Origin: JBBSEZ01 sp038239195
GTDB taxonomy: Bacteria; Planctomycetota; Planctomycetia; Gemmatales; Gemmataceae
Direction: 5' to 3'
Length of the DNA: 22,581 bases
NCBI GenBank assembly: GCA_038239195.1
Contig: JBBSEZ010000126.1
Coordinates: forward strand, 1-22,581
In this document: piece after piece, positions 1 to 7,352 of the stretch
Layout of the letters: each line of letters starts with the position of its first letter
Numbering within the stretch: position 1 is the first letter of the stretch
Notes under the pieces: model-generated
The model's database searches: none
What the model was told of the DNA's origin: nothing
The model's input: the letters and a program-made list of their open reading frames with translations, nothing else
Translations under genes and position numbers: made by a program

Positions 1-656
1 CGTCGGGGGCCTCCGGGGGCGGGAACGGGTTGTTTCGTATCTCCTGTTCTGCTACCGCAGGCCCTTTTTGTCCACCCCCTCCCAACTGCAACCCCTTACG
101 CACTAACCGCGTTCGTCCCCGCGCCCGGCCGGTTGCGCCCAAACGAAACAGTATGTTCCGTTGAGGCAAGGGAAGTGGACGCTGGCGTTCGACACGAGAA
201 AACCAATGGCGTCGTGGCGTGTTAAATTTGAGGGTGAGGTTCCCATCGCAATGATGACCCAACCCGCCTCATATAGCAACCCACTGGTGAATCGCGACTT
301 GCAGGAAGCCGCTTTGATCACGCTAGCCTTTCCGCAGGTGGATCGGCCTAAGAAGAAATGAAGGAGGTTCGCTTCGTCCGGCGATTCATTGATTCGTGCA
401 GGCTCAGGCAAGCCCTGGTGGGCCGCCAATCCTCGACTGACAGGTTGCTTCCGCCGGCTGGGATCTTTTCGCCCGTGGAGCAGGCTTCCAGCCTGCCAAT
501 CCCTCGATGACAGGCAAGATGCCTGCCCCACGCGCCCAACGGGAAGATCCCAACCCTTCCGCCAGAAGGTAAAGCCAAGGAATCGGTTTCAGCGAGGCAT
601 GCCCGTCAATCGAAGAATGACGGAACACTAGATGCCAAGGGGGCGGAGATGTGCTG
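1..656. other. Intergenic stretch without a convincing gene
   Basis: I see no gene I can support here. Short open frames exist on both strands (for example plus 161-361 and minus 103-531), but none has a good ribosome site, a recognisable domain or a signal peptide. One plus frame is open from the window edge to a TAA near 222 and could be the tail of a gene that starts outside; its translation resembles nothing I know. The stretch is less GC-rich than the rest and contains the paired hairpins at 480-525. A promoter for the next gene begins just after it. Confidence 0.5.
480..525. repeat. Paired short hairpins, probable dispersed intergenic repeat
   Basis: Two small perfect hairpins lie 14 bases apart. 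The first, 480-496, pairs GCAGGCT with AGCCTGC around TCC. The second, 511-525, pairs CAGGCA with TGCCTG around AGA. From memory, this 'caggct..agcctg / caggca..tgcctg' style recurs between genes in planctomycete genomes, where it is often mis-translated as small hypothetical proteins. Only one copy is visible in this window, so calling it dispersed is inference. Confidence 0.5.
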
Positions 657-685
657 TTGAGTGAGTCCAGAGCGAACGCTAGAAT
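657..685 (+). promoter_or_regulatory. Sigma-70-like promoter for the 780-1856 gene
   Basis: A -35 box TTGAGT (657-662) is separated by exactly 17 bases from a -10 box TAGAAT (680-685). Each box departs from consensus by only one or two bases. Transcription would start near 692, giving a leader of roughly 90 bases before the ATG at 780. As the following genes lie close together on the same strand, this promoter could drive several of them. The call rests on sequence match only. Confidence 0.5.
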
Positions 686-779
686 GCCGTGTTCAGCCGT
701 TGGTGGGCGCTGTGTCTCATGAGTGCAGCCAAGTAATCGTTTCACGGTTGTCGCCCGTCCGCACGGAGGAGAGTGATCG

Positions 780-1856
780 ATGCGTGGTTATGGTAGGGGG
801 GGCTGGTGGTGGAGGGCAGGGCTCGGCGCTGCACTTCTCGGTTTGGCACTTCTTGCTGTGCGTTGGTTCTGGGTTCCGTCGCGGGAAACGCCGAAACCTC
901 CCCCCGCGGCTAAATTGCCCGGGCACAAAATGCTGTCGCTGAACAAAGTCAGAGCACTCGAGAAAGCAGTCCGTGCTAGCGAGACCGTCGCTATCGTGAG
1001 TTTCGTGCCAGACCCGGGAGACGTACAGCCTGCCGATCAGCAAACCAATGGCTCCGTGGCTACCTCGGCCACTCGTCTAGGTCGGCACAGTCTGGCAGGG
1101 CAACACAATGAGGTTCTACATGTTCGAGGAGTTTTCCGGGTAGTCTTGCGGTTGCAGAATGCTTTTCGCAGCTTTGGGTCGCTCAACGAGAACGTGTTGG
1201 TGGGTTCTCGCCGGCCCGATTCGCCTTACCGACGGTTGAAAGTCCTCCTCGCAGCGGAGCCTGCCCGCCCCCTGTGCTTGCTTGCTGTCGGTACGAAACG
1301 GTCCTCGCACATCCTCGACGCGAACCTCTCAGGCCCGCTCGCGGATGGCGATGGCGAACGCATCCAAGAATTGGTGAAGCAGTTCGAAAAGCCTCGTCGG
1401 GCCTTCACCGTCGAGTATTCTGAGTCGCTCCTCGACTCCCCCAACCCCTGGCTCGTCTGGCTCGGACTGGCGAAGTTACAAAAGCACGACGCCGTCACCG
1501 CCAGGCACTTTCGCAAGGTCATCGAAGACCGCCCCACTGCGGAGACGAGTCAACTATTCGAGGCGATGCTCGATCTGGCCTTTGGGAATGGCCCTTGTCA
1601 TGCCGATTTCATGCCGGAGCTCGAAGCGCTGCTGGGGTTGCCCGAGAAGCAACTTGTCATCCTCCACGAACTGAAGCCGTACATCGAGATCAATCCCGAT
1701 GACGCCGCGAACACGATGGACCTCCCGAGGTTCCGAAACTGGTTGCTCGCCTACAAAGGGCGGATCGCGGGACAAGACGGGGTTGCCGACGTTCGAGAAG
1801 TGATCGACCAGTTACTGGCCTGGTATGCCTCGCGAGGCGCCCGGTCGGAATCGTGA
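780..1856 (+). CDS. Hypothetical membrane-anchored protein
   Basis: This 358-residue protein is not one I recognise. Residues about 10-30 form a hydrophobic segment preceded by Arg/Gly/Trp residues, so it is probably a single N-terminal membrane anchor with the rest outside the cytoplasm. A short proline-rich stretch (about 35-46) follows. The body has no cysteine motif or catalytic signature that I can name; residues about 200-355 look helical, with leucine-rich stretches that could be TPR-like, which is only a guess. The ATG at 780 is preceded by GGAGGA at 765-770, a good ribosome site. Codon use in the first half is noticeably less GC-biased at third positions than in downstream genes, which may mean weak constraint or later acquisition. 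The next gene starts about 30 bases after its stop. Confidence 0.7.
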   Translation: MRGYGRGGWWWRAGLGAALLGLALLAVRWFWVPSRETPKPPPAAKLPGHKMLSLNKVRALEKAVRASETVAIVSFVPDPGDVQPADQQTNGSVATSATRLGRHSLAGQHNEVLHVRGVFRVVLRLQNAFRSFGSLNENVLVGSRRPDSPYRRLKVLLAAEPARPLCLLAVGTKRSSHILDANLSGPLADGDGERIQELVKQFEKPRRAFTVEYSESLLDSPNPWLVWLGLAKLQKHDAVTARHFRKVIEDRPTAETSQLFEAMLDLAFGNGPCHADFMPELEALLGLPEKQLVILHELKPYIEINPDDAANTMDLPRFRNWLLAYKGRIAGQDGVADVREVIDQLLAWYASRGARSES

Positions 1857-1887
1857 ATGCCTCCGTCCCTTGGCCGAGGGCAAGCCG

Positions 1888-2460
1888 ATGTGTTGGGCTC
1901 GCAACTTGCTGACCTTGGGGGTGCCCTGCGCCTGTCTCCTGCTGGCCTTCCTGGGCGCCCGCGGTGAGGAGGCGCCGCGGCATCCTTTGGCCGATGATCG
2001 CCACCTTGCGGTTCGCATCCACCTGGACCTGCCCAAGCCCACCTTTGAAGACTTGCTCGACGCGCTCGAGGAAGCCACCAAGCTCAAGATGACGGCCCCC
2101 GACGAGTTGAGCGACCAGGTCGCTGTCTCCGGGTTTACGGTTCAAGGGGCTCCCGCCTGGCAGGTCATGGACGAGATCGCCCGCACCATGACGATCGACG
2201 GGCGCTGGGAGAAGACCGAGAAGGGCTACCACCTGACCGGCAAAGCCAAGTTCGCGCCCGAGCAACCCATCGCGGCGCCGCCCCCACCCCCGCCGCGCTT
2301 CCCTGTCACTCGCGTGGTCCTGGGCCTCGCCGCGCTGGCCCTGCTGGCCGGCGTGCCCTTCCTCGTCCGTTACGTCCGTGCCCGCCGCGCGTTGCGGGCT
2401 GGCGTGGCCGGCAAGAGCGCTCCGCCCGCCGAAGTAGCCGATGCGCCTCCGCAGGGCTGA
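1888..2460 (+). CDS. Secreted or membrane-anchored protein with STN-like domain
   Basis: A 190-residue protein if started at ATG 1888. That start gives an ordinary signal peptide (about residues 1-27, ending near Ala-Arg-Gly-Glu-Glu). The open frame continues upstream to 1825, which would overlap the preceding gene and put about 20 polar residues before the signal, so 1888 is preferred. Residues about 45-120 resemble the short secretin/TonB N-terminal (STN) fold: a 'PTFEDLLDALEEAT' helix, then a 'VSGFTVQGAPAWQVMDEIA' strand-helix unit and a final strand. This is pattern resemblance, not a proven match. A run of six prolines precedes a clear transmembrane segment (about 142-162) followed by an Arg-rich cytoplasmic tail. 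No secretin pore is present, so it is not a secretin itself. It lies between the hypothetical membrane gene and the pilin-like gene. Confidence 0.65.
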   Translation: MCWARNLLTLGVPCACLLLAFLGARGEEAPRHPLADDRHLAVRIHLDLPKPTFEDLLDALEEATKLKMTAPDELSDQVAVSGFTVQGAPAWQVMDEIARTMTIDGRWEKTEKGYHLTGKAKFAPEQPIAAPPPPPPRFPVTRVVLGLAALALLAGVPFLVRYVRARRALRAGVAGKSAPPAEVADAPPQG

Positions 2461-2549
2461 TCCGGGCAGGCCCCGCAGGACCATCGCCCCGTTCCTCCCT
2501 TGCCGTTGTCTCTCCTGGCCCGCGCCCCAAGCATCAGAACGAGGTCGGT

Positions 2550-4451
2550 ATGCTTCGTGCTTCCCAACGCCACGGCCGCGCCTTCACCCTGGTCGAACTG
2601 CTCGTGGTGATCGCCATCTTCGCCGTCCTGATCGCCCTGCTCCTGCCCGCCGTGCAGAAGGTCCGCGAGGCGGCCAGCCGCATCTCCTGCGCCAACCACC
2701 TCAAGCAGGTCGGCCTGGCCTTTCACCAGCACCACGACGCGCAGGGTTGCTTCCCCAGCAACGGCGGCTGGGACGGCAAGCAGACCATCCAGGCCACCGA
2801 CGGCTCCGCCATCAAGGTCTACACCTGGGACGACGTCATCCCCCACCCCTACTACTGGGGAGACGGCGCCCCCGACCGCGGCCCCGCCGACCAGACCGGC
2901 TGCTGGGCCTACGCCCTCCTTCCCTACATCGAGCAGGAGGCCCTCTTCCGCTCCGCCGACTGGGCCAAGCCCGTGCCCCTCTACCACTGCCCCAGCCGCC
3001 GCGCCCCGCTCGCCGCGCCCGCCACCAACGACGTCCATGCGCTCTACAACGGCGGCGGCTGGAAGTGGGCCAAGACCGACTACGCGGCCAACTATTTCGT
3101 CGTCCTGCCCCGGCCGAGCTGTCTGCGGATCGTGGAGATTAGCGACGGTACGAGTAACACCCTGCTGGCGGGCGAGAAGGCCATGAGCCCGACCAACTAC
3201 GCGAGCGGCACCTGGTTCTGGGACGAGCCGTTCTTCACCGGCGGCTCCGACAGCACCGCGCGCAAGGACGTTCTGCTGCTCAAGGACTCCAAGGGGCTCG
3301 ACGAGGGCGAGAAGTACCGCGAGAACTGGGGGGCCGCCCATTCCGCCGGCGCCAACATGCTTTTCGCCGACGGCTCGGTGCGGCACGTGCGCTTCGGCAC
3401 GCCCGCTGACGTGGTGGGGGCACTGATGACGCCCGCTGGCGGCGAGGTGGTCCCCGTGCCGTTCCGCCTTACACCTTGGGCCGCGTGGGGCACGCCCGGG
3501 CAGCCGCCCCGCCCGCCCCACGGCGGAAACGATGCTAGCCTGCCCTGGACTGGAGCGTGCCGCGTGGAACACCCCGCCCCCCTGCTGTCCGTCATCGTCC
3601 CCGTCTTCAACGAGGAGCGGACGGTCGAGGCGCTCCTCCGCCGCGTGTGCGACGGCCCCTACCCCCACCCCCAGAAGGAGGTGCTCGTCGTCGATGACGG
3701 CAGCACCGACGCCACGCCCGCCCTGCTGGCCAAGTGGAGTGGCCGGGAGGGAGTGCGCGTGTGGCGCCACCCCATCAATCGCGGCAAGGGCTACGCGGTG
3801 CGGACGGGCCTGGCGCGGGCGCGCGGGCGGATCGTGATCGTGCAGGATGCCGACTTGGAGTACAGCCCCGAGGAGTACCCGCTGCTGGTGGAGAAGCTGC
3901 GCCGCGGCGAGGCCAGGGCCGTCTACGGCTCGCGCTACCTGGCGCCGGCGCACCCGCTGCCGTGGGATCGCTACCGGGTCGCCGTGGCGCTCTTGAACGG
4001 GCTGGTCTACCTGCTGTACGGGCAACGGCTGACCGACGAGGCGACCTGCTACAAGGCGTTCCTGGCCGAGTTGGTGCCGGCGCTGGACCTGCGGGCCGAG
4101 CGCTTCGAGTTGTGCGCCGAGCTGACGGCGAAGCTGTGCCGGCTGGGCGTGCCGATCGTCGAGGTGCCCATCTCCTACCGTCCGCGCACGGTCGCGGAGG
4201 GCAAGAAGATCGGCTGGCGCGACGCCTGGCAGACCTTCTGGGCCCTGCTGCGCTGGCGCGTGGCACGCTTCCCCAGCCGTCGCGCCGACGCCCACGCCCC
4301 GGCCGGCGAGGAGGCGCTGCCTCTGGGCGAGGCCGTGGGGTGGGGGGCGAGCCTGGCCGTCGGGGCGCCCCACTCACACCGATTGGGGGCGCCCGGCCCC
4401 GCAGTGGTGTCGGCAGGGGAGGAGGCCACGTGTCCGACACAGGCCCGCTGA
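2550..4451 (+). CDS. DUF1559 prepilin-like protein joined in frame to a GT2 glycosyltransferase
   Basis: One 633-codon frame carries two complete proteins. Residues 1-338 are a DUF1559 protein of normal length: a type IV prepilin leader with cleavage expected after Ala11, Phe12 and the conserved Glu16, a long hydrophobic helix, and the family's C-terminal His-x9-Asp-Gly motif (His264, Asp274-Gly275), ending at the usual 'AGGEVV'. A linker of about 45 Pro/Gly-rich residues follows. Residues from about 344 are a polyprenol-phosphate mannosyltransferase (DPM1)-like GT2 domain: 'VIVPVFNEE', 'VDDGST', the metal-binding 'DAD' and 'YGSRY'. The first start, ATG 2550, has GAGG at 2541-2544. A real fusion would tether a sugar transferase to a pilin-like envelope protein, which makes little topological sense because GT2 needs cytoplasmic nucleotide sugar. 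Separate translation of the GT2 part from GTG 3564, or a lost stop codon through mutation or sequencing error, is at least as likely. Confidence 0.8.
   Translation: MLRASQRHGRAFTLVELLVVIAIFAVLIALLLPAVQKVREAASRISCANHLKQVGLAFHQHHDAQGCFPSNGGWDGKQTIQATDGSAIKVYTWDDVIPHPYYWGDGAPDRGPADQTGCWAYALLPYIEQEALFRSADWAKPVPLYHCPSRRAPLAAPATNDVHALYNGGGWKWAKTDYAANYFVVLPRPSCLRIVEISDGTSNTLLAGEKAMSPTNYASGTWFWDEPFFTGGSDSTARKDVLLLKDSKGLDEGEKYRENWGAAHSAGANMLFADGSVRHVRFGTPADVVGALMTPAGGEVVPVPFRLTPWAAWGTPGQPPRPPHGGNDASLPWTGACRVEHPAPLLSVIVPVFNEERTVEALLRRVCDGPYPHPQKEVLVVDDGSTDATPALLAKWSGREGVRVWRHPINRGKGYAVRTGLARARGRIVIVQDADLEYSPEEYPLLVEKLRRGEARAVYGSRYLAPAHPLPWDRYRVAVALLNGLVYLLYGQRLTDEATCYKAFLAELVPALDLRAERFELCAELTAKLCRLGVPIVEVPISYRPRTVAEGKKIGWRDAWQTFWALLRWRVARFPSRRADAHAPAGEEALPLGEAVGWGASLAVGAPHSHRLGAPGPAVVSAGEEATCPTQAR
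3564..4451 (+). CDS. GT2 polyprenyl-phosphate sugar synthase-like (alternative separate start)
   Basis: This is the GT2 half of the 2550-4451 frame, listed because it may be translated alone. GTG at 3564 has GGAG at 3552-3555, 8 bases upstream, and begins only a few residues before the first beta-strand 'LLSVIVPVFNEE', exactly where family members start. The product would be 295 residues. Members of this group transfer a sugar from a nucleotide donor to a polyprenyl phosphate on the cytoplasmic face. Visible motifs are the DDGS loop, the DAD metal site, and the C-terminal 'VPISYRPRTVAEGKKIGWRD' region typical of DPM1-like enzymes. Its stop overlaps the next gene, a GT39-like transferase that would use such a lipid-linked donor. 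The last 60 residues or so are low-complexity and probably not part of the fold. Confidence 0.6.
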   Translation: MEHPAPLLSVIVPVFNEERTVEALLRRVCDGPYPHPQKEVLVVDDGSTDATPALLAKWSGREGVRVWRHPINRGKGYAVRTGLARARGRIVIVQDADLEYSPEEYPLLVEKLRRGEARAVYGSRYLAPAHPLPWDRYRVAVALLNGLVYLLYGQRLTDEATCYKAFLAELVPALDLRAERFELCAELTAKLCRLGVPIVEVPISYRPRTVAEGKKIGWRDAWQTFWALLRWRVARFPSRRADAHAPAGEEALPLGEAVGWGASLAVGAPHSHRLGAPGPAVVSAGEEATCPTQAR

Positions 4452-6238
4452 GCGCCGACGCGACGCTCGCCCGGGCCCGGTGGGGCGCCGGCTGGCTGGC
4501 CTGTGCTCTCCTGGCCGTCCATGCCGGGCTGCTCGCCTGGGGCGCGACGAGGCACAGCCCGTCGATCGACGAGGTGGGCCATCTCGCCGCCGGCCTGAGC
4601 CACTGGCGCACGGGGCACTTCAACCTGTATCGCGTCAACCCGCCCCTGGTCCGGCTGGTCGCCACGGCCCCGCTCGCCGCCCTGGGGCTGCGCGAGCCCG
4701 AGGGCAACCTCCCGCACGAACCGCCGTACCGCCCCGAGTTCGTCCTGGGCCGCGCCTTCGTCAGCGAACACGGCGAGCGGGCCTTCTGGTATTTCACCGT
4801 GGCGCGCTGGGCGTGCCTGCCGTTCTCCCTGCTGGGCGGGGCCGTCTGCTACCTCTGGGGGCGCGACCTCTACGGCCCCCGGGCCGGCCTGCTGGCTGTG
4901 GCCCTGTGGTGCTTCTGCCCGCTCGTGCTGGCCAACGCCCAGATGATGACGCCCGACACCGGGGGCGCCGCCTTCGGGCTACTGGCTTGCTACCTGTTCT
5001 GGCGTTGGTTTCGGGCCCCCGGCTGGGCGGGGGCGTACTGGATGGGCCTCGGGCTGGGGACCGCCCTGCTGTGCAAGACGACCTGGGTCTTCCTCGTTCC
5101 GCTGTGGCTGCTGAGCTGGCTGGCGCTGCGCGCCGGCCAGCGCCCCCTGCCGCGGGAGTGGGCGCGGCAAGGGGGGCAGGTCCTCGCCGGCCTGCTGCTG
5201 GCCCTCGCCGTCCTCAACCACGGCTACCTCTACGAAGGCTCGTTCCTCCCCCTCGGCAGCTACTCTTTCACCAGCAAGCCGCTCACGGTACAGGAGGATG
5301 GCAACGCCAAGAACCGCTTCGCCGGCACCTGGGCGGGGGACGTCCCCGTGCCGCTGCCGCAAAACTTCGTCGCGGGCATCGACGTGCAGAAGCGCGACTT
5401 CGAGTCGCGCTACTGGTCGTATCTGCGCGGCGAGTGGCGGCAGGAGGGCTGGTGGCATTACTACCTCTACGGCCTGGCGGTGAAATGGCCGCTGGGCACG
5501 TGGGCCCTGTTCCTCCTGGCTGCCGGCACGGCGGGCTTCATTCGGTTTTCCTCCGCGACCTGGCGCGACGAGGCGCTGGTGCTGATGCCGGGGCTGGCCC
5601 TGTTCGCCCTGGTCAGCTCGCAGACGGGCTTCAACCACCATCTCCGCTACGTCCTGCCGGCCCTGCCGTTCTTCTTCATTTGGATGGGCCGGCTGGCCCA
5701 GGGAGCATCGCTGAAGACGGCGCCGCTCCGCTTCCTCGTCGTCGCGGCGGCCCTGCTCTGTTCGGTTAGCAGCAGTTTGAGTGTCTACCCGCATTCGATG
5801 TCTTACTTCAACGAGGCGGCCGGCGGGCCGAGGAACGGGCACGCCCACCTGGTGGACAGCAACATCGACTGGGGGCAGGACCTGCTCGAGCTGAAGCGTT
5901 GGCTGGATCGGCACCCGGAATGCGAATCGCTGGGCCTCGCGTACTTCGGCTGCGTAGACCCGCGCGCGGCGGGGATCGAGTTCTCGTTGCCGCCCGATGC
6001 GCCGGAGGGCCCGCGCCCCGGCTGGTACGCGGTCAGCGTCACACTGCTGCGCGGCTACCGCTTCAGCGTGCCCGACGGCAAGGGCGGGCTGCGCTACCTT
6101 GACGGGCCCAGCTACTCCTACTTCCTGCGCTTCGAGCCGGTGGCCAGGGCGGGCTACTCGATCTACGTCTACCACCTCGGGCGGGAGGAATGCGATCGCG
6201 TCCGGGCCGACCTGGGGCTCCCGCCGCTGGAAAGATGA
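4430..6238 (+). CDS. GT39-like polytopic membrane glycosyltransferase
   Basis: A 602-residue integral membrane protein of the protein O-mannosyltransferase/ArnT-like superfamily (GT-C fold), which moves a sugar from a polyprenyl-phosphate donor to an acceptor on the outer face of the membrane. After the first membrane helix (about 20-38) comes the acidic 'IDE' (Asp47-Glu48), expected to be catalytic, and then 'NPPL' at 70-73, both hallmarks of the superfamily. Several further hydrophobic helices run to about residue 450. The C-terminal third, with 'NIDWGQDLLELKRWL', is soluble and is shared, as I recall, with planctomycete relatives. GTG 4430 is chosen because a strong AGGGGAGGAGG lies just before it (about 4415-4425); the open frame upstream is only a shadow of the GT2 gene. 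It overlaps the GT2 stop by 22 bases, suggesting coupled translation. The acceptor is unknown. Confidence 0.85.
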   Translation: MSDTGPLSADATLARARWGAGWLACALLAVHAGLLAWGATRHSPSIDEVGHLAAGLSHWRTGHFNLYRVNPPLVRLVATAPLAALGLREPEGNLPHEPPYRPEFVLGRAFVSEHGERAFWYFTVARWACLPFSLLGGAVCYLWGRDLYGPRAGLLAVALWCFCPLVLANAQMMTPDTGGAAFGLLACYLFWRWFRAPGWAGAYWMGLGLGTALLCKTTWVFLVPLWLLSWLALRAGQRPLPREWARQGGQVLAGLLLALAVLNHGYLYEGSFLPLGSYSFTSKPLTVQEDGNAKNRFAGTWAGDVPVPLPQNFVAGIDVQKRDFESRYWSYLRGEWRQEGWWHYYLYGLAVKWPLGTWALFLLAAGTAGFIRFSSATWRDEALVLMPGLALFALVSSQTGFNHHLRYVLPALPFFFIWMGRLAQGASLKTAPLRFLVVAAALLCSVSSSLSVYPHSMSYFNEAAGGPRNGHAHLVDSNIDWGQDLLELKRWLDRHPECESLGLAYFGCVDPRAAGIEFSLPPDAPEGPRPGWYAVSVTLLRGYRFSVPDGKGGLRYLDGPSYSYFLRFEPVARAGYSIYVYHLGREECDRVRADLGLPPLER

Positions 6239-6266
6239 ACCGAGGACGACCGAAAAAGGGCCCACC

Positions 6267-6938
6267 ATGAATCGTCGCGGGAAACGGGCCTGCTGGCGCC
6301 TGTTGCTGTTCGCCGGGCTGTGCGCCTTGCTCGGGGGCTGTAGCAAGAAGTCTGCGGACGGCAGCAAGTTGAGGGCCGCCATCGAGGGCCTCTCGGCCGA
6401 GTCGGACACGATCGACTGCCGGGAATTTCCCGGGCTGACCGATGCGGACATGGCGCGGCTGGCGTCGATAAAGCGCCCCGAGCAGTTGCGCACCCTGATC
6501 CTCGACGACACCGGGATCGGGGACGAGGGGCTGAAGAAGCTGCCGCGAATGACGAACCTCACGATGCTCTCGCTGTCGAAGACCCGGGTCACCGACGCGG
6601 GGCTCGACCACTTGCAGAACTTCCCGAGCCTGGGATTTTTGCGCGTGGACGAGGCGCGGATCACCGACGACGGCATGCCGAAGATTGCCCGGGCACGTGG
6701 GCTGAACAAATTGTCTCTGTGGAAGTGCCCGATCACGGACGCCGGGTTGGCGCAGTTGAAGGGGCTGTCGCAGCTGGAATGGCTGAGCCTCGATCAGACC
6801 GGCGTCACGGACGCGGGGCTGAAGCACCTGGCTGCGTTGCCGAACCTGAAGTACCTGAGCGTGTGGAAGACGGGCGTCACCGATGTCGGGGCGAGCTACC
6901 TGGCGAAGGTTCGGCCCGGGTTGAAGGTGAATCGGTGA
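6267..6938 (+). CDS. Leucine-rich-repeat lipoprotein
   Basis: A 223-residue lipoprotein. The signal peptide ends in the lipobox Leu-Leu-Gly-Gly-Cys with Cys25 as the lipidated residue. From about residue 75 there are six consecutive 24-residue leucine-rich repeats of the pattern L-x-x-L-x-L-x-x-T-x-(I/V)-T-D-A-G-L-x-x-L, the 'TDAGL' type that is very common in planctomycetes. Such repeats form a curved binding surface, so a protein-protein contact role in the envelope is likely; no enzymatic domain is present. ATG 6267 is preceded by AAGGG. It starts 28 bases after the glycosyltransferase stop, so it is probably the last gene of that transcript. The ligand cannot be guessed. Confidence 0.85.
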   Translation: MNRRGKRACWRLLLFAGLCALLGGCSKKSADGSKLRAAIEGLSAESDTIDCREFPGLTDADMARLASIKRPEQLRTLILDDTGIGDEGLKKLPRMTNLTMLSLSKTRVTDAGLDHLQNFPSLGFLRVDEARITDDGMPKIARARGLNKLSLWKCPITDAGLAQLKGLSQLEWLSLDQTGVTDAGLKHLAALPNLKYLSVWKTGVTDVGASYLAKVRPGLKVNR

Positions 6939-7023
6939 CGGTCGGGGCCTCGGGCCATAAGGGGTCGGCCGGAGGGAAGGCCGATCGCGGTGCTGAAAGC
7001 GTGGCACGCAAAAAAGGCCCCAT

Positions 7024-7063
7024 CTGCCCTCTGAAAAAGGCAGGTGGCTCTGGTAAACTGCGC
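7024..7063 (+). repeat. 40-base segment repeated (diverged) at 8237-8276
   Basis: Aligned without gaps, this segment matches 8237-8276 at 30 of 40 bases, including the run ACTGCGC after a TAAAC/TAGAC core. Both copies point the same way and lie in the intergenic regions on either side of the 7524-8183 gene. Confidence 0.5.
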
Positions 7064-7085
7064 CAGGGGACGGTCTCGCCCTGGC

Positions 7086-7152
7086 GCGGTGTCGCTCGAA
7101 GGCGCCCAAAGGGAAGTGCCTCGCCGTCACCCGACGGTGCGGACGGTAGCCG
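7086..7152 (+). repeat. 67-base imperfect direct repeat, copy 1
   Basis: It matches 7209-7275 at 59 of 67 positions by hand count, without gaps, with a 123-base period. It includes a small hairpin, CCGTC (7124-7128) with GACGG (7133-7137) around a four-base loop. The shared core is 'GTCGCTCGAAGGCG'. Confidence 0.8.
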
Positions 7153-7208
7153 TGGGCCCGTCACCCAACGGTGCGGTCGGGCGGCGCGCCCCACCAACCG
7201 GCCTCGGC

Positions 7209-7275
7209 GCGTTGTCGCTCGAAGGCGTTCAAAGGGAAGAGCCCAGCCGTCACCCAACGGTGCGGACGGTGGCCG
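7209..7275 (+). repeat. 67-base imperfect direct repeat, copy 2
   Basis: Second copy of the 7086-7152 repeat. Positions 7247-7269 also match 7158-7180 with one mismatch, so the 'CCGTCACCCAACGGTGCGG' core occurs nearly three times within about 150 bases. Confidence 0.8.
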
Positions 7276-7322
7276 CGGAGGCGACTCGATGCGGCGGCTG
7301 GGCCGCGAGAGGGTGGCGGCCG

Positions 7323-7352
7323 TTGACCTTTCCTCTGCACCGGGGATACAAT
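7323..7352 (+). promoter_or_regulatory. Sigma-70-like promoter for the 7524-8183 gene
   Basis: The -35 box TTGACC (7323-7328) and the -10 box TACAAT (7347-7352) are 18 bases apart, each at most two bases from consensus. It lies directly downstream of the direct repeats. Transcription would begin near 7359, leaving a leader of about 165 bases before the GTG at 7524. Confidence 0.6.

Noticed and set aside
161..361. 66-codon plus-strand frame
   Set aside because: TTG start with no good ribosome site, no homologue I recognise, and not linked to a promoter.
103..531. 142-codon minus-strand frame starting in the paired hairpins
   Set aside because: Its start lies in the hairpin repeat, it has no ribosome site, and the translation resembles nothing known. 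Such frames are a usual by-product of this repeat type.
2370..4373. 667-codon open frame on the minus strand
   Set aside because: It lies opposite the DUF1559-GT2 gene, whose motifs are clear; the translation is Gly/Ala/Val-rich low complexity with no domain, as expected of an antisense frame in GC-rich DNA.
3734..4429. Upstream extension of the GT39-like gene
   Set aside because: The frame is open but overlaps the GT2 catalytic domain; the strong ribosome site and conserved N-terminus place the start at 4430.
7024..7275. CRISPR array
   Set aside because: There are only two full copies and one partial of a 67-base repeat, with irregular spacing and sequence differences, and no cas gene nearby.
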